The position numbers were made by a program, and so were the translations under genes. This document shows, piece after piece, positions 1 through 6,842 of a DNA stretch of 7,565 nucleotides (the stretch's first letter is position 1; each line of letters opens with the position of its first letter). This DNA is from Microscillaceae bacterium (GTDB taxonomy: Bacteria; Bacteroidota; Bacteroidia; Cytophagales; Microscillaceae), in contig DMXI01000052.1 in assembly GCA_003483885.1 (NCBI GenBank), positions 1 through 7,565 of the forward strand, read 5' to 3'. The notes beneath the pieces are model-generated. The model saw only the letters and a list, made by a program, of their open reading frames with translations, made no database searches and had not been told where the DNA came from.

Positions 1-222
1 TGAAAAATGAAAAGTTGGCGCGATGCGGAGGTCAGTTCATAGTTAGGAGTTGGTCGTTCGTAGTTTATCTAGTCTATAGTTTTGCGATGCATTGCGGAAT
101 AATTCATCAATTCACAACTCATAATTGACTATTGCACTCTCATATTTGCAAAATAGATAGTTATTTCTGCTACGCATTGCGAAACAATGTAGCAATAGAA
201 CAATAAGCGAAGCGAAATAATC
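1..222. repeat. Non-coding, repeat-rich intergenic segment with degenerate heptamer arrays
   Basis: No credible coding frame is seen here. Two runs of degenerate 7-nt units are visible. Five contiguous units of the form AGTTNNN run from 34 to 68 (the fourth begins CGTT), and four units close to AATTCAT lie at 101-107 and 109-129. The two unit types differ mainly at the second base (AGTTCAT versus AATTCAT), so they may be one repeat family. GC-rich patches interrupt the A/T-rich background: GCGATGC at 20-26 and 84-90, and GCATTGCG at 89-96 and 174-181. A tandem AGCGA pair lies at 206-215. Short heptamer repeats of this kind are known from cyanobacterial intergenic DNA. The repeats are read directly from the sequence; their function, if any, is unknown. 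Confidence 0.6.
168..194 (-). terminator. Hairpin downstream of the 7TM-SpoIIE gene, possible weak terminator
   Basis: On the plus strand TGCTA (168-172) pairs with TAGCA (190-194), and CATTG (175-179) pairs with CAATG (185-189). A 2-nt CG bulge lies at 173-174 and a 5-nt loop at 180-184. On the minus strand the hairpin starts 28 nt after the stop codon of the SpoIIE-type gene, a suitable place for transcript termination or 3'-end protection. It is not followed by a clean U-tract, only by an A/T-rich stretch with TTTT about 15 nt further on, so a textbook intrinsic terminator is not supported. The GCATTGCG element of the left arm also occurs at 89-96, so the hairpin may instead belong to a dispersed repeat. 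Confidence 0.3.
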
Positions 223-2406
223 TTAATCAGAGAAGCCAAACCTAAGTCCTGCTACCAAAATATCATCAATCTGTTTTTCGTGGCCTTCTTCCATCCATTC
301 TTCTATGGTGCTTTGCAAGATTTGTTTTTGTTCGCTCATAGAACGATGGTGGATGTCAAAGAGTAATTGGCGCAAACGTTTCTTCATAAATTTGCGGTTT
401 TCGGGACCGCCAAATTGGTCTTGAAAACCATCGGTGTACATGTACAAAGTACTATTTTGAGCAAGTGAGAAGGTATGTTGCTCAAAGGTCTTATTTTTGA
501 CAAAACCACCAATGCTCAAGGGAGAGCCTTTGATGAGTTGTAGTTCATTGTTTTGAATGACCACCAATGGATTGTGAGCCCCGGCAAATGCCACTTGTCT
601 TTTGGGTAAATCTATCACTGTCAAAGCGATGTCCATACCATCGCGTAGATTATTGAGGCGTTGGTGTAGGGTGATGGAAATGTATTCATGAAGTTGGATC
701 AAAATCTCTTTGGGCTCAAGGGTATGTTGGCGATTGATGATGTTGTTGAGTCCTTCCATACCTAGCATGCTCATAAAAGCCCCTGGTACGCCGTGCCCAG
801 TGCAATCTACTACTGCAAATAAGATTTTTTCCAGTTTTCCAGTTTCAGGATGTTTGACTTGACTAAACCAGTAAAAATCGCCACTGACGATGTCACGGGG
901 ACGGTAAAAAATAAAATATTCAGGAATGCTTTTCGCGAGATCTTCTTCTAAGGGAAGCAAGGCCTTTTGGATATTACTTGCATAATTGATACTATCGGTA
1001 ATGTCTTTGTTTTTCTTATGAATCTCTTGGTTATTGGCCGAAAGCACGTGGTTGATCTGGTCTAATTCCTCTACATATTGGTTGAGCTGGTCGTTGCTGT
1101 CGCGAAGTTCATTGGTGCGTTCGTCTACCAGTTTCTCTAGGTTTTTGTTGGTGTAATTGAGTTCTTCAGTGAGTTTTTCGTTTTGGCTCATAGCCCGTGA
1201 AAAACGATAAGCCAACACAAAAGCCTGAGAGAAGATAAACAGAAACAGCCCCGTGCCAAATTGATGCCCAGTATTGAGGGTATAGTTGGCATATAGAATA
1301 TCGTTAACAATGGCTGTAAATAGAAATAAGAAACCACCCATAAAAAGCAAGGCTCCTTCACGCTTACGCATAATGGCACGAACTAACCCGAATATAGCGT
1401 AAGCACCACTCACTAAAACGGTAAGTTGTGAAATGGGGAGGGCTTGGGAAAATAAATAAGGCGATAAAATGAGGTTAGAGAGTCCCAAAAGCCCAAAGAC
1501 AATGCTAATTACCCATAATATTTTGCGAGGAAAATCTTTGGGAAAGAGCGAATAAAAGAACCACAAGAATACGAGCGGACCTGCATGCAAGGTGAAGAAC
1601 TCAAGGCGAACATTGATGAACCAGTCGTTGGAGGTGAAATGCCTGATCAAATATTGATCGGTTACTGACAAGCGAAGGGAAGCCATCAAACAGCACAAAC
1701 CAAAGTAGAGTGCCGAAACGTTTTTACGCCGGATCCAATACAAGCCCAGATGATAAAGCGCCATAATGAAAATACTCCCTATGAGAAAAAAGTCTATAAT
1801 CGTGGAGCGTTCCCGCTCTTCCCGAAGGTCTTTCTCGAGGCCTAAACTCATCTGCTGCCAAATGCCCCCATAACGATAATGAAAATTGGCTACTTGAATG
1901 GTTAAGTTAATTTCTTGAGTAAGGTTGGTAAAGGCAATGACTTGTGGTAGATAAGAAGGTTGTGTATTGGCTTTAGAAGTTCCCACTTTACCTACGGTAG
2001 TTACTTCCTCATCATTGATAAACATCCGGTAGGCAGTCCCCACGGTGAGCATTTTGATGGCCAGTTTCAGGTTTTTATCAGGTAACTTGATCTGCATCCG
2101 ATAAGTACCATACCCAAGTGGAGTAACCTCTTTTCCTGTTTCTTGATCTCCATTCCAAGCATTAGGCAGTTGAAATAGCCATCCGTTTTTTGGAGTACTT
2201 TTAGAAAAATCTTGAGGAACGTATAGTTTTTTCCAAAAGAAATTGACTTCCCCACCAAGTGGAAGTATTCCTGATTTCTCAAAGTTGTAACTGGTAAGGT
2301 CGAGGGCTCCCCGCTTGGCTTTTGGGGGCTGTTCTCGAGGGGCACATTGGGTAAATATGAGGAAGGATAATAGAAATAAGTAAGCGTTTTTCAATCTTTT
2401 TTCCAT
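223..2406 (-). CDS. 7TM-DISM receptor with C-terminal SpoIIE/PP2C serine phosphatase domain
   Basis: A membrane sensor that probably dephosphorylates a cytoplasmic protein, perhaps an anti-sigma-factor antagonist, in response to an extracytoplasmic ligand. The start is placed at the ATG at 2406 (727 aa). An in-frame TTG at 2430 would add eight residues before the signal peptide and is less likely. Residues 1-21 form a lipoprotein-like signal ending FTQC, a loose lipobox with Gln before the Cys. Residues about 45-195 look like the jelly-roll ectodomain of 7TMR-DISM proteins (core near GYGTYRMQIKLP). Seven hydrophobic helices lie near 203-225, 232-247, 270-288, 296-314, 325-345, 352-371 and 383-402. 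A Glu/Asn-rich coiled coil (about 409-468) leads to the SpoIIE domain (about 471-727). Its likely metal-binding acidic residues are intact: SGDFYW (D510), VDCTGHG (D534), YTDGF (D659) and QIDD (D714/D715). No partner STAS or anti-sigma gene is in the window, so the target is unknown. It is transcribed divergently from Hen1. Confidence 0.92.
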   Translation of the reverse strand: MEKRLKNAYLFLLSFLIFTQCAPREQPPKAKRGALDLTSYNFEKSGILPLGGEVNFFWKKLYVPQDFSKSTPKNGWLFQLPNAWNGDQETGKEVTPLGYGTYRMQIKLPDKNLKLAIKMLTVGTAYRMFINDEEVTTVGKVGTSKANTQPSYLPQVIAFTNLTQEINLTIQVANFHYRYGGIWQQMSLGLEKDLREERERSTIIDFFLIGSIFIMALYHLGLYWIRRKNVSALYFGLCCLMASLRLSVTDQYLIRHFTSNDWFINVRLEFFTLHAGPLVFLWFFYSLFPKDFPRKILWVISIVFGLLGLSNLILSPYLFSQALPISQLTVLVSGAYAIFGLVRAIMRKREGALLFMGGFLFLFTAIVNDILYANYTLNTGHQFGTGLFLFIFSQAFVLAYRFSRAMSQNEKLTEELNYTNKNLEKLVDERTNELRDSNDQLNQYVEELDQINHVLSANNQEIHKKNKDITDSINYASNIQKALLPLEEDLAKSIPEYFIFYRPRDIVSGDFYWFSQVKHPETGKLEKILFAVVDCTGHGVPGAFMSMLGMEGLNNIINRQHTLEPKEILIQLHEYISITLHQRLNNLRDGMDIALTVIDLPKRQVAFAGAHNPLVVIQNNELQLIKGSPLSIGGFVKNKTFEQHTFSLAQNSTLYMYTDGFQDQFGGPENRKFMKKRLRQLLFDIHHRSMSEQKQILQSTIEEWMEEGHEKQIDDILVAGLRFGFSD

Positions 2407-2641
2407 ACGAACTATTGCAACCTTTGACAAGGTAGCAAAAATCTAGCAGGAAGTGGATGCGTCAGTATTTTTAAATATTTGTTTGCACAATAGGGTAGAA
2501 GAATATTGGTAATAAATAGAGTAACGCTTATAGGTAAAATGCTGATAATGAACAAAAAGAAGTATTACTTTGAGAGGTATTTATTCAAAAATAGTATATT
2601 CAATGCTCATTTTATGATTGCCGAAAAAATAAGTCAAACCA
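2407..2641. other. Divergent intergenic region between the sensor gene and hen1
   Basis: This A/T-rich 235-nt gap must hold the promoters of both divergent genes. The Bacteroidota pattern is TTTG, about 19-21 nt, then TAnnTTTG. One exact -7 match occurs on the minus strand (TATTTTTG, 2593-2586) and one near match on the plus strand (TTACTTTG, 2565-2572). Neither has a properly spaced -33 TTG, so no promoter is called. No clear operator-like palindrome or small ORF was seen. Neither start codon has a Shine-Dalgarno sequence at normal spacing. An AAAGG lies about 14 nt before the ATG at 2406, which is too far to be convincing. Confidence 0.4.
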
Positions 2642-4033
2642 ATGTTATTAACCATTAGTACTACCCACTCACCCGCTACCGATTTGGGTTATTTGCTACA
2701 CAAGCATCCCGATAAGTTTCAATCAGTAGACCTCTCCATTGGCAAAGCTCATATATTCTATCCTGAAAGCGCACCCGAAAAAACCACGGTGGCCTTATTA
2801 CTTGATATTGATCCCATAGATATGGTTCGCGGAAGCCGAAATATGGCAGGAAAGGGTTTTGCCTTGGGGCAATATGTCAACGACCGCCCCTATGTGGCCT
2901 CTTCTTTTATGAGTGTGGCCATTGCCAAAGCCTTCTCTACGGCCATGAATGGCAAGTGCAATGCTCGCCCAGAATTGACCTCGATCGAAATGCCTTTAGA
3001 AACAAAAATAGCCGTATTGCCTACTCCGTCGGGTGGTGAACGATTGATTCGTAAGTTGTTTGAGCCTTTGGGCTATACCGTAACACTTCAGCGCCACACT
3101 TTAGACGATCAGTTTCCGGCGTGGGGCGAAAGCAAATATTATACGGTGACCCTTCAAAACTCTGTGACCCTTCAAGCTTTGTTGTCGCACTTATACGTAC
3201 TCATCCCTGCTTTAGACAATGACAAACATTATTTTGTAAGTCAGGGAGAGATTGACAAATTATTAGAAAAGGGCAAAGGCTGGCTGGAAAACCATCCCGA
3301 AAAAGAACAAATTACCCGAAGGTATTTAATCAATGTGGGTTCGTTGACTCAAGAAGCGTTGGCTCGCTTAAACGAAGTCGAAACTGGAAAAAATGTCAAT
3401 GAAGAGATTCCAGAAGCAGTCAAACAAAAGAAGCAGACATTGCATCAACAACGGTTGCAGCAAGTATTGGAACAACTTAAGAAAACCAAAGCAAAATCGG
3501 TAATTGACTTGGGCTGTGGCGAAGGCAAGCTTTTGAGAATGCTGTTGAAAGAAAAGCAATTTGAAAAAATTACGGGTATGGATGTATCTTTTGGAGAGCT
3601 GGTGAAGGCAAAAAATAAGTTGTATTGGGATGAAATGGCTCCCAAACAAAAAGAACGAATTCAGCTTTTTCAGGGGGCTTTAACTTACCGAGATCAGCGC
3701 CTGGAAGGGTATGAAGCAGCCGCTTTGGTAGAAGTGATTGAGCATTTAGACGAAAGTCGTTTGCAAGTGCTAGAGCGGGTGGTGTTTGAGTTTGCCCAAC
3801 CCAAAACAGTGATTCTGACTACCCCCAATGCGGAGTATAACGTGTTGTATGATACTATGGAAGCGGGACATATGCGGCATACAGATCACCGTTTCGAATG
3901 GACTCGCGAAGAGTTTGAAACCTGGGCTACTCAACTAGCCGAAAGAAATAATTATAAAGTTACTTTTTTACCAGTGGGGCCCGAAGATGCTGAAGTAGGA
4001 GCACCTTCGCAAATGGGTATTTTCACACTGTAA
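2642..4033 (+). CDS. hen1: Hen1, RNA 3'-terminal ribose 2'-O-methyltransferase of the RNA repair complex
   Basis: Transfers methyl from S-adenosylmethionine to the 2'-OH of the 3'-terminal nucleotide of a cleaved RNA before ligation, so the repaired RNA resists a second cut at that site. At 463 aa it has the usual length of bacterial Hen1. The N-terminal half (about 1-245; start MLLTISTTHSPATDLGYLLHK) is the Hen1-specific domain that in studied homologues activates the Pnkp ligase. The C-terminal Rossmann methyltransferase (about 260-463) has the SAM loop VIDLGCGEG (287-295) and the acidic D314 in GMDVS. Its Mn-binding set is complete: E364, E367 and H368 in EVIEHL, and H416 in TDHRFEW. The ATG at 2642 gives the conserved family N-terminus; the A/T-rich leader has no Shine-Dalgarno sequence. 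Its partner Pnkp starts 176 nt downstream on the same strand. Nothing is truncated. Confidence 0.96.
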   Translation: MLLTISTTHSPATDLGYLLHKHPDKFQSVDLSIGKAHIFYPESAPEKTTVALLLDIDPIDMVRGSRNMAGKGFALGQYVNDRPYVASSFMSVAIAKAFSTAMNGKCNARPELTSIEMPLETKIAVLPTPSGGERLIRKLFEPLGYTVTLQRHTLDDQFPAWGESKYYTVTLQNSVTLQALLSHLYVLIPALDNDKHYFVSQGEIDKLLEKGKGWLENHPEKEQITRRYLINVGSLTQEALARLNEVETGKNVNEEIPEAVKQKKQTLHQQRLQQVLEQLKKTKAKSVIDLGCGEGKLLRMLLKEKQFEKITGMDVSFGELVKAKNKLYWDEMAPKQKERIQLFQGALTYRDQRLEGYEAAALVEVIEHLDESRLQVLERVVFEFAQPKTVILTTPNAEYNVLYDTMEAGHMRHTDHRFEWTREEFETWATQLAERNNYKVTFLPVGPEDAEVGAPSQMGIFTL

Positions 4034-4049
4034 GTGAAGTGGAAAAAAT

Positions 4050-4109
4050 AAAATGGTCCAATACTACAAAATATCTTGCGGTTAGACGAGTCTAAAAAAT
4101 GATCCAATA
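4050..4109 (+). repeat. Imperfect 14-nt direct repeat in the hen1-pnkp gap
   Basis: AAAATGGTCCAATA at 4050-4063 recurs as AAAATGATCCAATA at 4096-4109, 13 of 14 bases identical, with starts 46 bp apart. The first copy begins 17 nt after the Hen1 stop codon. The second overlaps the left half of the nested inverted repeat at 4093-4134. The copies could be paired binding sites for a regulator, remnants of a small duplication, or chance in A/T-rich DNA. The central GRTCCAATA part is less A/T-rich, which makes chance somewhat less likely. Confidence 0.45.
4082..4095 (+). other. Short perfect inverted repeat in the hen1-pnkp gap
   Basis: TTAGAC (4082-4087) is the exact reverse complement of GTCTAA (4090-4095), separated by GA. 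As RNA it would fold as a 5-bp stem with a CGAG tetraloop. As DNA it could be a small operator. It lies between the two copies of the 14-nt direct repeat and shares its last three bases with the next inverted repeat. It is followed by A residues rather than T, so alone it is not a plus-strand terminator. Confidence 0.4.
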
Positions 4110-4134
4110 GCAGCGCTATTTGCCCTATTTTTTA
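4093..4134 (+). terminator. Nested inverted repeat, possible partial terminator or attenuator between hen1 and pnkp
   Basis: An outer stem TAAAAAAT (4093-4100) pairs perfectly with ATTTTTTA (4127-4134). An inner stem AATAGC (4106-4111) pairs perfectly with GCTATT (4115-4120) around an AGC loop. Unpaired segments of 5 and 6 nt separate the stems. The A-tract, hairpin, T-tract order resembles a bidirectional intrinsic terminator, but the inner stem is only 6 bp and the T-run starts 7 nt after it, so termination would probably be partial. If real, it would lower pnkp transcription relative to hen1, or mark a processing site. The pairing is seen directly; the role is inferred. Confidence 0.35.
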
Positions 4135-4209
4135 ACGAAGTATCACCTCAAGAGATAAAGTATAGTGGCACAAGTTATTTTAGTAGATTCACTAAGTTAA
4201 ATAAATTCT

Positions 4210-6786
4210 ATGGAGATTAGTGTACCTGAATTATCGCTGGTGTTGTTGGTAGGTGTTTCTGGCTCAGGAAAAAGCACCTTTGCCCGCCAGCATTTTGCTG
4301 AATACGAAGTGGTGTCTTCGGATGAATGCCGAGCCATCGTGTCCAACGATGAAAATAGCATGGACGCTACCAATGATGCTTTCGATTTGTTGTATTATAT
4401 CGTGGGTAAACGCCTCAAGCGTGGCTTGTTGACGGTAATAGATGCCACCAATGTACAGGCCGCCTCTCGCAAAGGCTTGATAGCACTGGCCCGAGAGTAC
4501 CATGTGCTTCCAGTAGTGATTGTACTGGACATACCACAAAAGGTGTGTGAAGCTCGAAATGCCGCAAGGGCAGATCGTAATTTTGGGGACCACGTCATTC
4601 GCCAGCAATCTCAACAGCTCAAAAAATCTATCAAAGGACTCAAGCGAGAAGGCTTTCGTAAAATTTACACCCTAAAATCTCCCGAGGAAGTGGCCACAAT
4701 TTCGGGCGTTACCCGTGAAAAACTTTACAATGATAAAAAGCACATTACTGGGCCGTTTGACATCATTGGAGATATTCATGGGTGCTATGACGAAACTTTG
4801 TCGTTACTGGAAAAACTGGGCTATCAAGTAGCGCAAGTAGATGATGATGGACAAAACTTTGGTTTGGAAGTAACCCACCCAGAAAGCCGCCAGGTGATAT
4901 TTTTGGGAGATTTGGTAGACCGTGGACCCAATTCGCCAGCGGTGCTAAAGCTGGTCATGAGCATGGTGCATAGTGGCGTGGCTTGGTGTGTACCGGGTAA
5001 TCATGACTTAAAACTGCATAAAAAACTAAAAGGTAAAAATGTGGCCATTAATCACGGATTGGCCGAAACGCTGGAACAACTCGAACAAGAATCTCCTGAA
5101 TTTATAGAAGCAGTTAAGGTGTTTTTGTATGATTTGATCAGTCATTATGTATTTGACGGAGGTAAACTGGTAGTGGCCCATGCGGGTATCAAAGAAGAAA
5201 TGCAGGGCAGAGGCTCGGCAGCAGTACGTGCTTTTTGTTTATATGGCGAATCTACAGGAGAAATTGATGAATTTGGTTTACCTGTACGATACAACTGGGC
5301 CAGTGAATATAGAGGGCGCGCTAAAGTAGTGTATGGGCATACTCCGGTGCCCGAAGCCGAATGGCTCAACAAGACCATTGATATAGATACTGGGTGCGTA
5401 TTTGGCGGCAAACTGACGGCCTTGCGCTATCCCGAAGAAACCTTGGTATCGGTGCCCGCCAAAAAAGTATACAGTGAACCAATACGCCCATTGCAACCTA
5501 ACAATGAGGAGCTTTTGAGTCATCAACAAGTCTATGATGATTTACTGAATATAGAAGATGTTACCGGAAAGCGCATTGTACAAACACGATTGCGAAACAA
5601 TATTACCATTCAAGAAGAAAACTCTATTGCGGCGTTGGAAGTAATGAGTCGATTTGCCATTAACCCCAAGTGGCTGATTTACTTGCCACCTACGATGTCG
5701 CCTTGCGCTACCAGTGAATTGCCAGGATTTTTGGAACATCCCCAGCAAGCCATCAATTACTATAAAAGCCGAAGCATCGAGAAAATTGTCTGCGAAGAAA
5801 AACACATGGGTTCTCGAGTAGTGTTGGTGTTGTGTAGGGATGAGGCAGTGGCTCAAACTCGCTTTGGCATCGTAAACGAAGGCGTTGGAGTGGCTTATAC
5901 CCGTACTGGGCGTAAGTTTTTTACGAATACTGATTTGGAACAACAATTCCTGCAGCGAGTAAATGAAGCATTGACTACATCTAATTTTTGGGAAAAACAC
6001 CAAACTGATTGGGTGTGTTTGGATACGGAATTGATGCCTTGGTCGGCAAAGGCCCAAGCCCTGTTACAAAACCAATATGCCTCGGTAGGCACTGCGGCTG
6101 AAAATGCCCTGGGAGAAGTCAACCAAGTGTTGCAACAAGCCCTAGATCGAGGCATTGGTGAGGCAAAGGCTTCATTGGAAAAGTTTAGTTATAAACAATC
6201 GGCCATTGCCAAATACCGTGATGCTTATCGCAATTATTGTTGGGACGTGAGTAGTGTGGGGGATTATAAGTTAGCCCCTTTCCACATTTTGGCTACCGAA
6301 GGTGCGGTACACGTGGATAAAAACCACGAATGGCATATGGAGAATATTCGTGAAATATGCGAGGCTGATCCTCAGATATTTCGAGCGACTCCTTACCGAA
6401 TTGTAGAAACCCAAAACGATGCCAGTGTACAAGCTGCCATTGATTGGTGGCTGGAACTGACCCAAAAAGGAGGAGAAGGTATGGTCGTGAAGCCTTATGA
6501 TTTTATAGTATATGGTAGCAAAGATGGTTTGCTTCAACCTGCGGTAAAGTGTAGAGGTAGCGAATATTTGCGGATTATTTATGGCCCAGAGTATGATATG
6601 CCCGAAAATATGAAACGATTGAAAAACCGGGGCTTAGGCCGAAAACGATCGTTGGCTTTGCGGGAGTTTGCTTTGGGCGTAGAAGGGCTAGAGCGTTTTG
6701 TGCGAAAAGAGCCTTTGCGTCGTGTTCATGAATCGGTATTTGGGGTTTTGGCCCTGGAAAGCGAGGAGGTGGACCCTAGGTTGTGA
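4210..6786 (+). CDS. pnkp: Pnkp, polynucleotide kinase-phosphatase-ligase of the RNA repair complex
   Basis: Three-enzyme RNA end-healing and sealing protein that works with Hen1. The 858 aa and domain order match bacterial Pnkp. Residues about 1-170 are the 5'-OH kinase: P-loop GVSGSGKST (15-23), SSDE with D38, and R116 plus lid arginines R120 and R123. Residues about 182-415 are a calcineurin-type 2',3'-phosphatase: GDIHG (D188, H190), GDLVDRG (D234, R238), GNHD (N264, H265), H324, GHTP (H377) and DIDTG (D393). Residues about 420-858 are the ligase/adenylyltransferase: nucleotidyl lysine K531 in EEKHMGSR, DTELMPW (605-611), EGMVVKP (756-762) and K780 in QPAVKCRG. The ligase core contains the helical insert (about 610-675) expected in this family. 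The ATG at 4210 puts the P-loop at the position usual for homologues; no Shine-Dalgarno sequence is seen. In studied homologues the ligase needs Hen1 to react with ATP. All three active sites appear intact. Confidence 0.97.
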   Translation: MEISVPELSLVLLVGVSGSGKSTFARQHFAEYEVVSSDECRAIVSNDENSMDATNDAFDLLYYIVGKRLKRGLLTVIDATNVQAASRKGLIALAREYHVLPVVIVLDIPQKVCEARNAARADRNFGDHVIRQQSQQLKKSIKGLKREGFRKIYTLKSPEEVATISGVTREKLYNDKKHITGPFDIIGDIHGCYDETLSLLEKLGYQVAQVDDDGQNFGLEVTHPESRQVIFLGDLVDRGPNSPAVLKLVMSMVHSGVAWCVPGNHDLKLHKKLKGKNVAINHGLAETLEQLEQESPEFIEAVKVFLYDLISHYVFDGGKLVVAHAGIKEEMQGRGSAAVRAFCLYGESTGEIDEFGLPVRYNWASEYRGRAKVVYGHTPVPEAEWLNKTIDIDTGCVFGGKLTALRYPEETLVSVPAKKVYSEPIRPLQPNNEELLSHQQVYDDLLNIEDVTGKRIVQTRLRNNITIQEENSIAALEVMSRFAINPKWLIYLPPTMSPCATSELPGFLEHPQQAINYYKSRSIEKIVCEEKHMGSRVVLVLCRDEAVAQTRFGIVNEGVGVAYTRTGRKFFTNTDLEQQFLQRVNEALTTSNFWEKHQTDWVCLDTELMPWSAKAQALLQNQYASVGTAAENALGEVNQVLQQALDRGIGEAKASLEKFSYKQSAIAKYRDAYRNYCWDVSSVGDYKLAPFHILATEGAVHVDKNHEWHMENIREICEADPQIFRATPYRIVETQNDASVQAAIDWWLELTQKGGEGMVVKPYDFIVYGSKDGLLQPAVKCRGSEYLRIIYGPEYDMPENMKRLKNRGLGRKRSLALREFALGVEGLERFVRKEPLRRVHESVFGVLALESEEVDPRL

Positions 6787-6842
6787 TCAAATCCTTCTTT
6801 CAATAAAACTACAATAATAATTAAACCAAGAAATTAAATAAC

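Noticed and set aside
2407..2430. Upstream TTG start for the SpoIIE-type protein (735 aa).
   Set aside because: It would put eight extra residues before a well-formed signal peptide that starts at the ATG at 2406.
2565..2572. Plus-strand TTACTTTG as a possible -7 element for hen1.
   Set aside because: It has one mismatch in the core and no -33 TTG at suitable spacing.
2586..2593. Minus-strand TATTTTTG, an exact match to the Bacteroidota -7 element TAnnTTTG.
   Set aside because: No TTG or TTTG lies at the expected spacing upstream, it sits about 180 nt from the gene start, and such a match is easy by chance in A/T-rich DNA.
3146..3175. GTGACCCTTCAA repeated 18 nt apart within hen1, encoding VTLQ twice.
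   Set aside because: It lies in frame in a region that looks normal for Hen1 homologues, with no sign of inserted residues, so it is probably codon coincidence.
5542..6057. A 171-codon minus-strand open frame opposite pnkp, and similar shorter ones opposite hen1 and the sensor gene.
   Set aside because: They are antisense to intact, well-recognised enzyme domains and their translations show no recognisable family.
6787..6842. Possible terminator or promoter between pnkp and the oxidoreductase.
   Set aside because: No inverted repeat, T-tract or TAnnTTTG-type element is visible.
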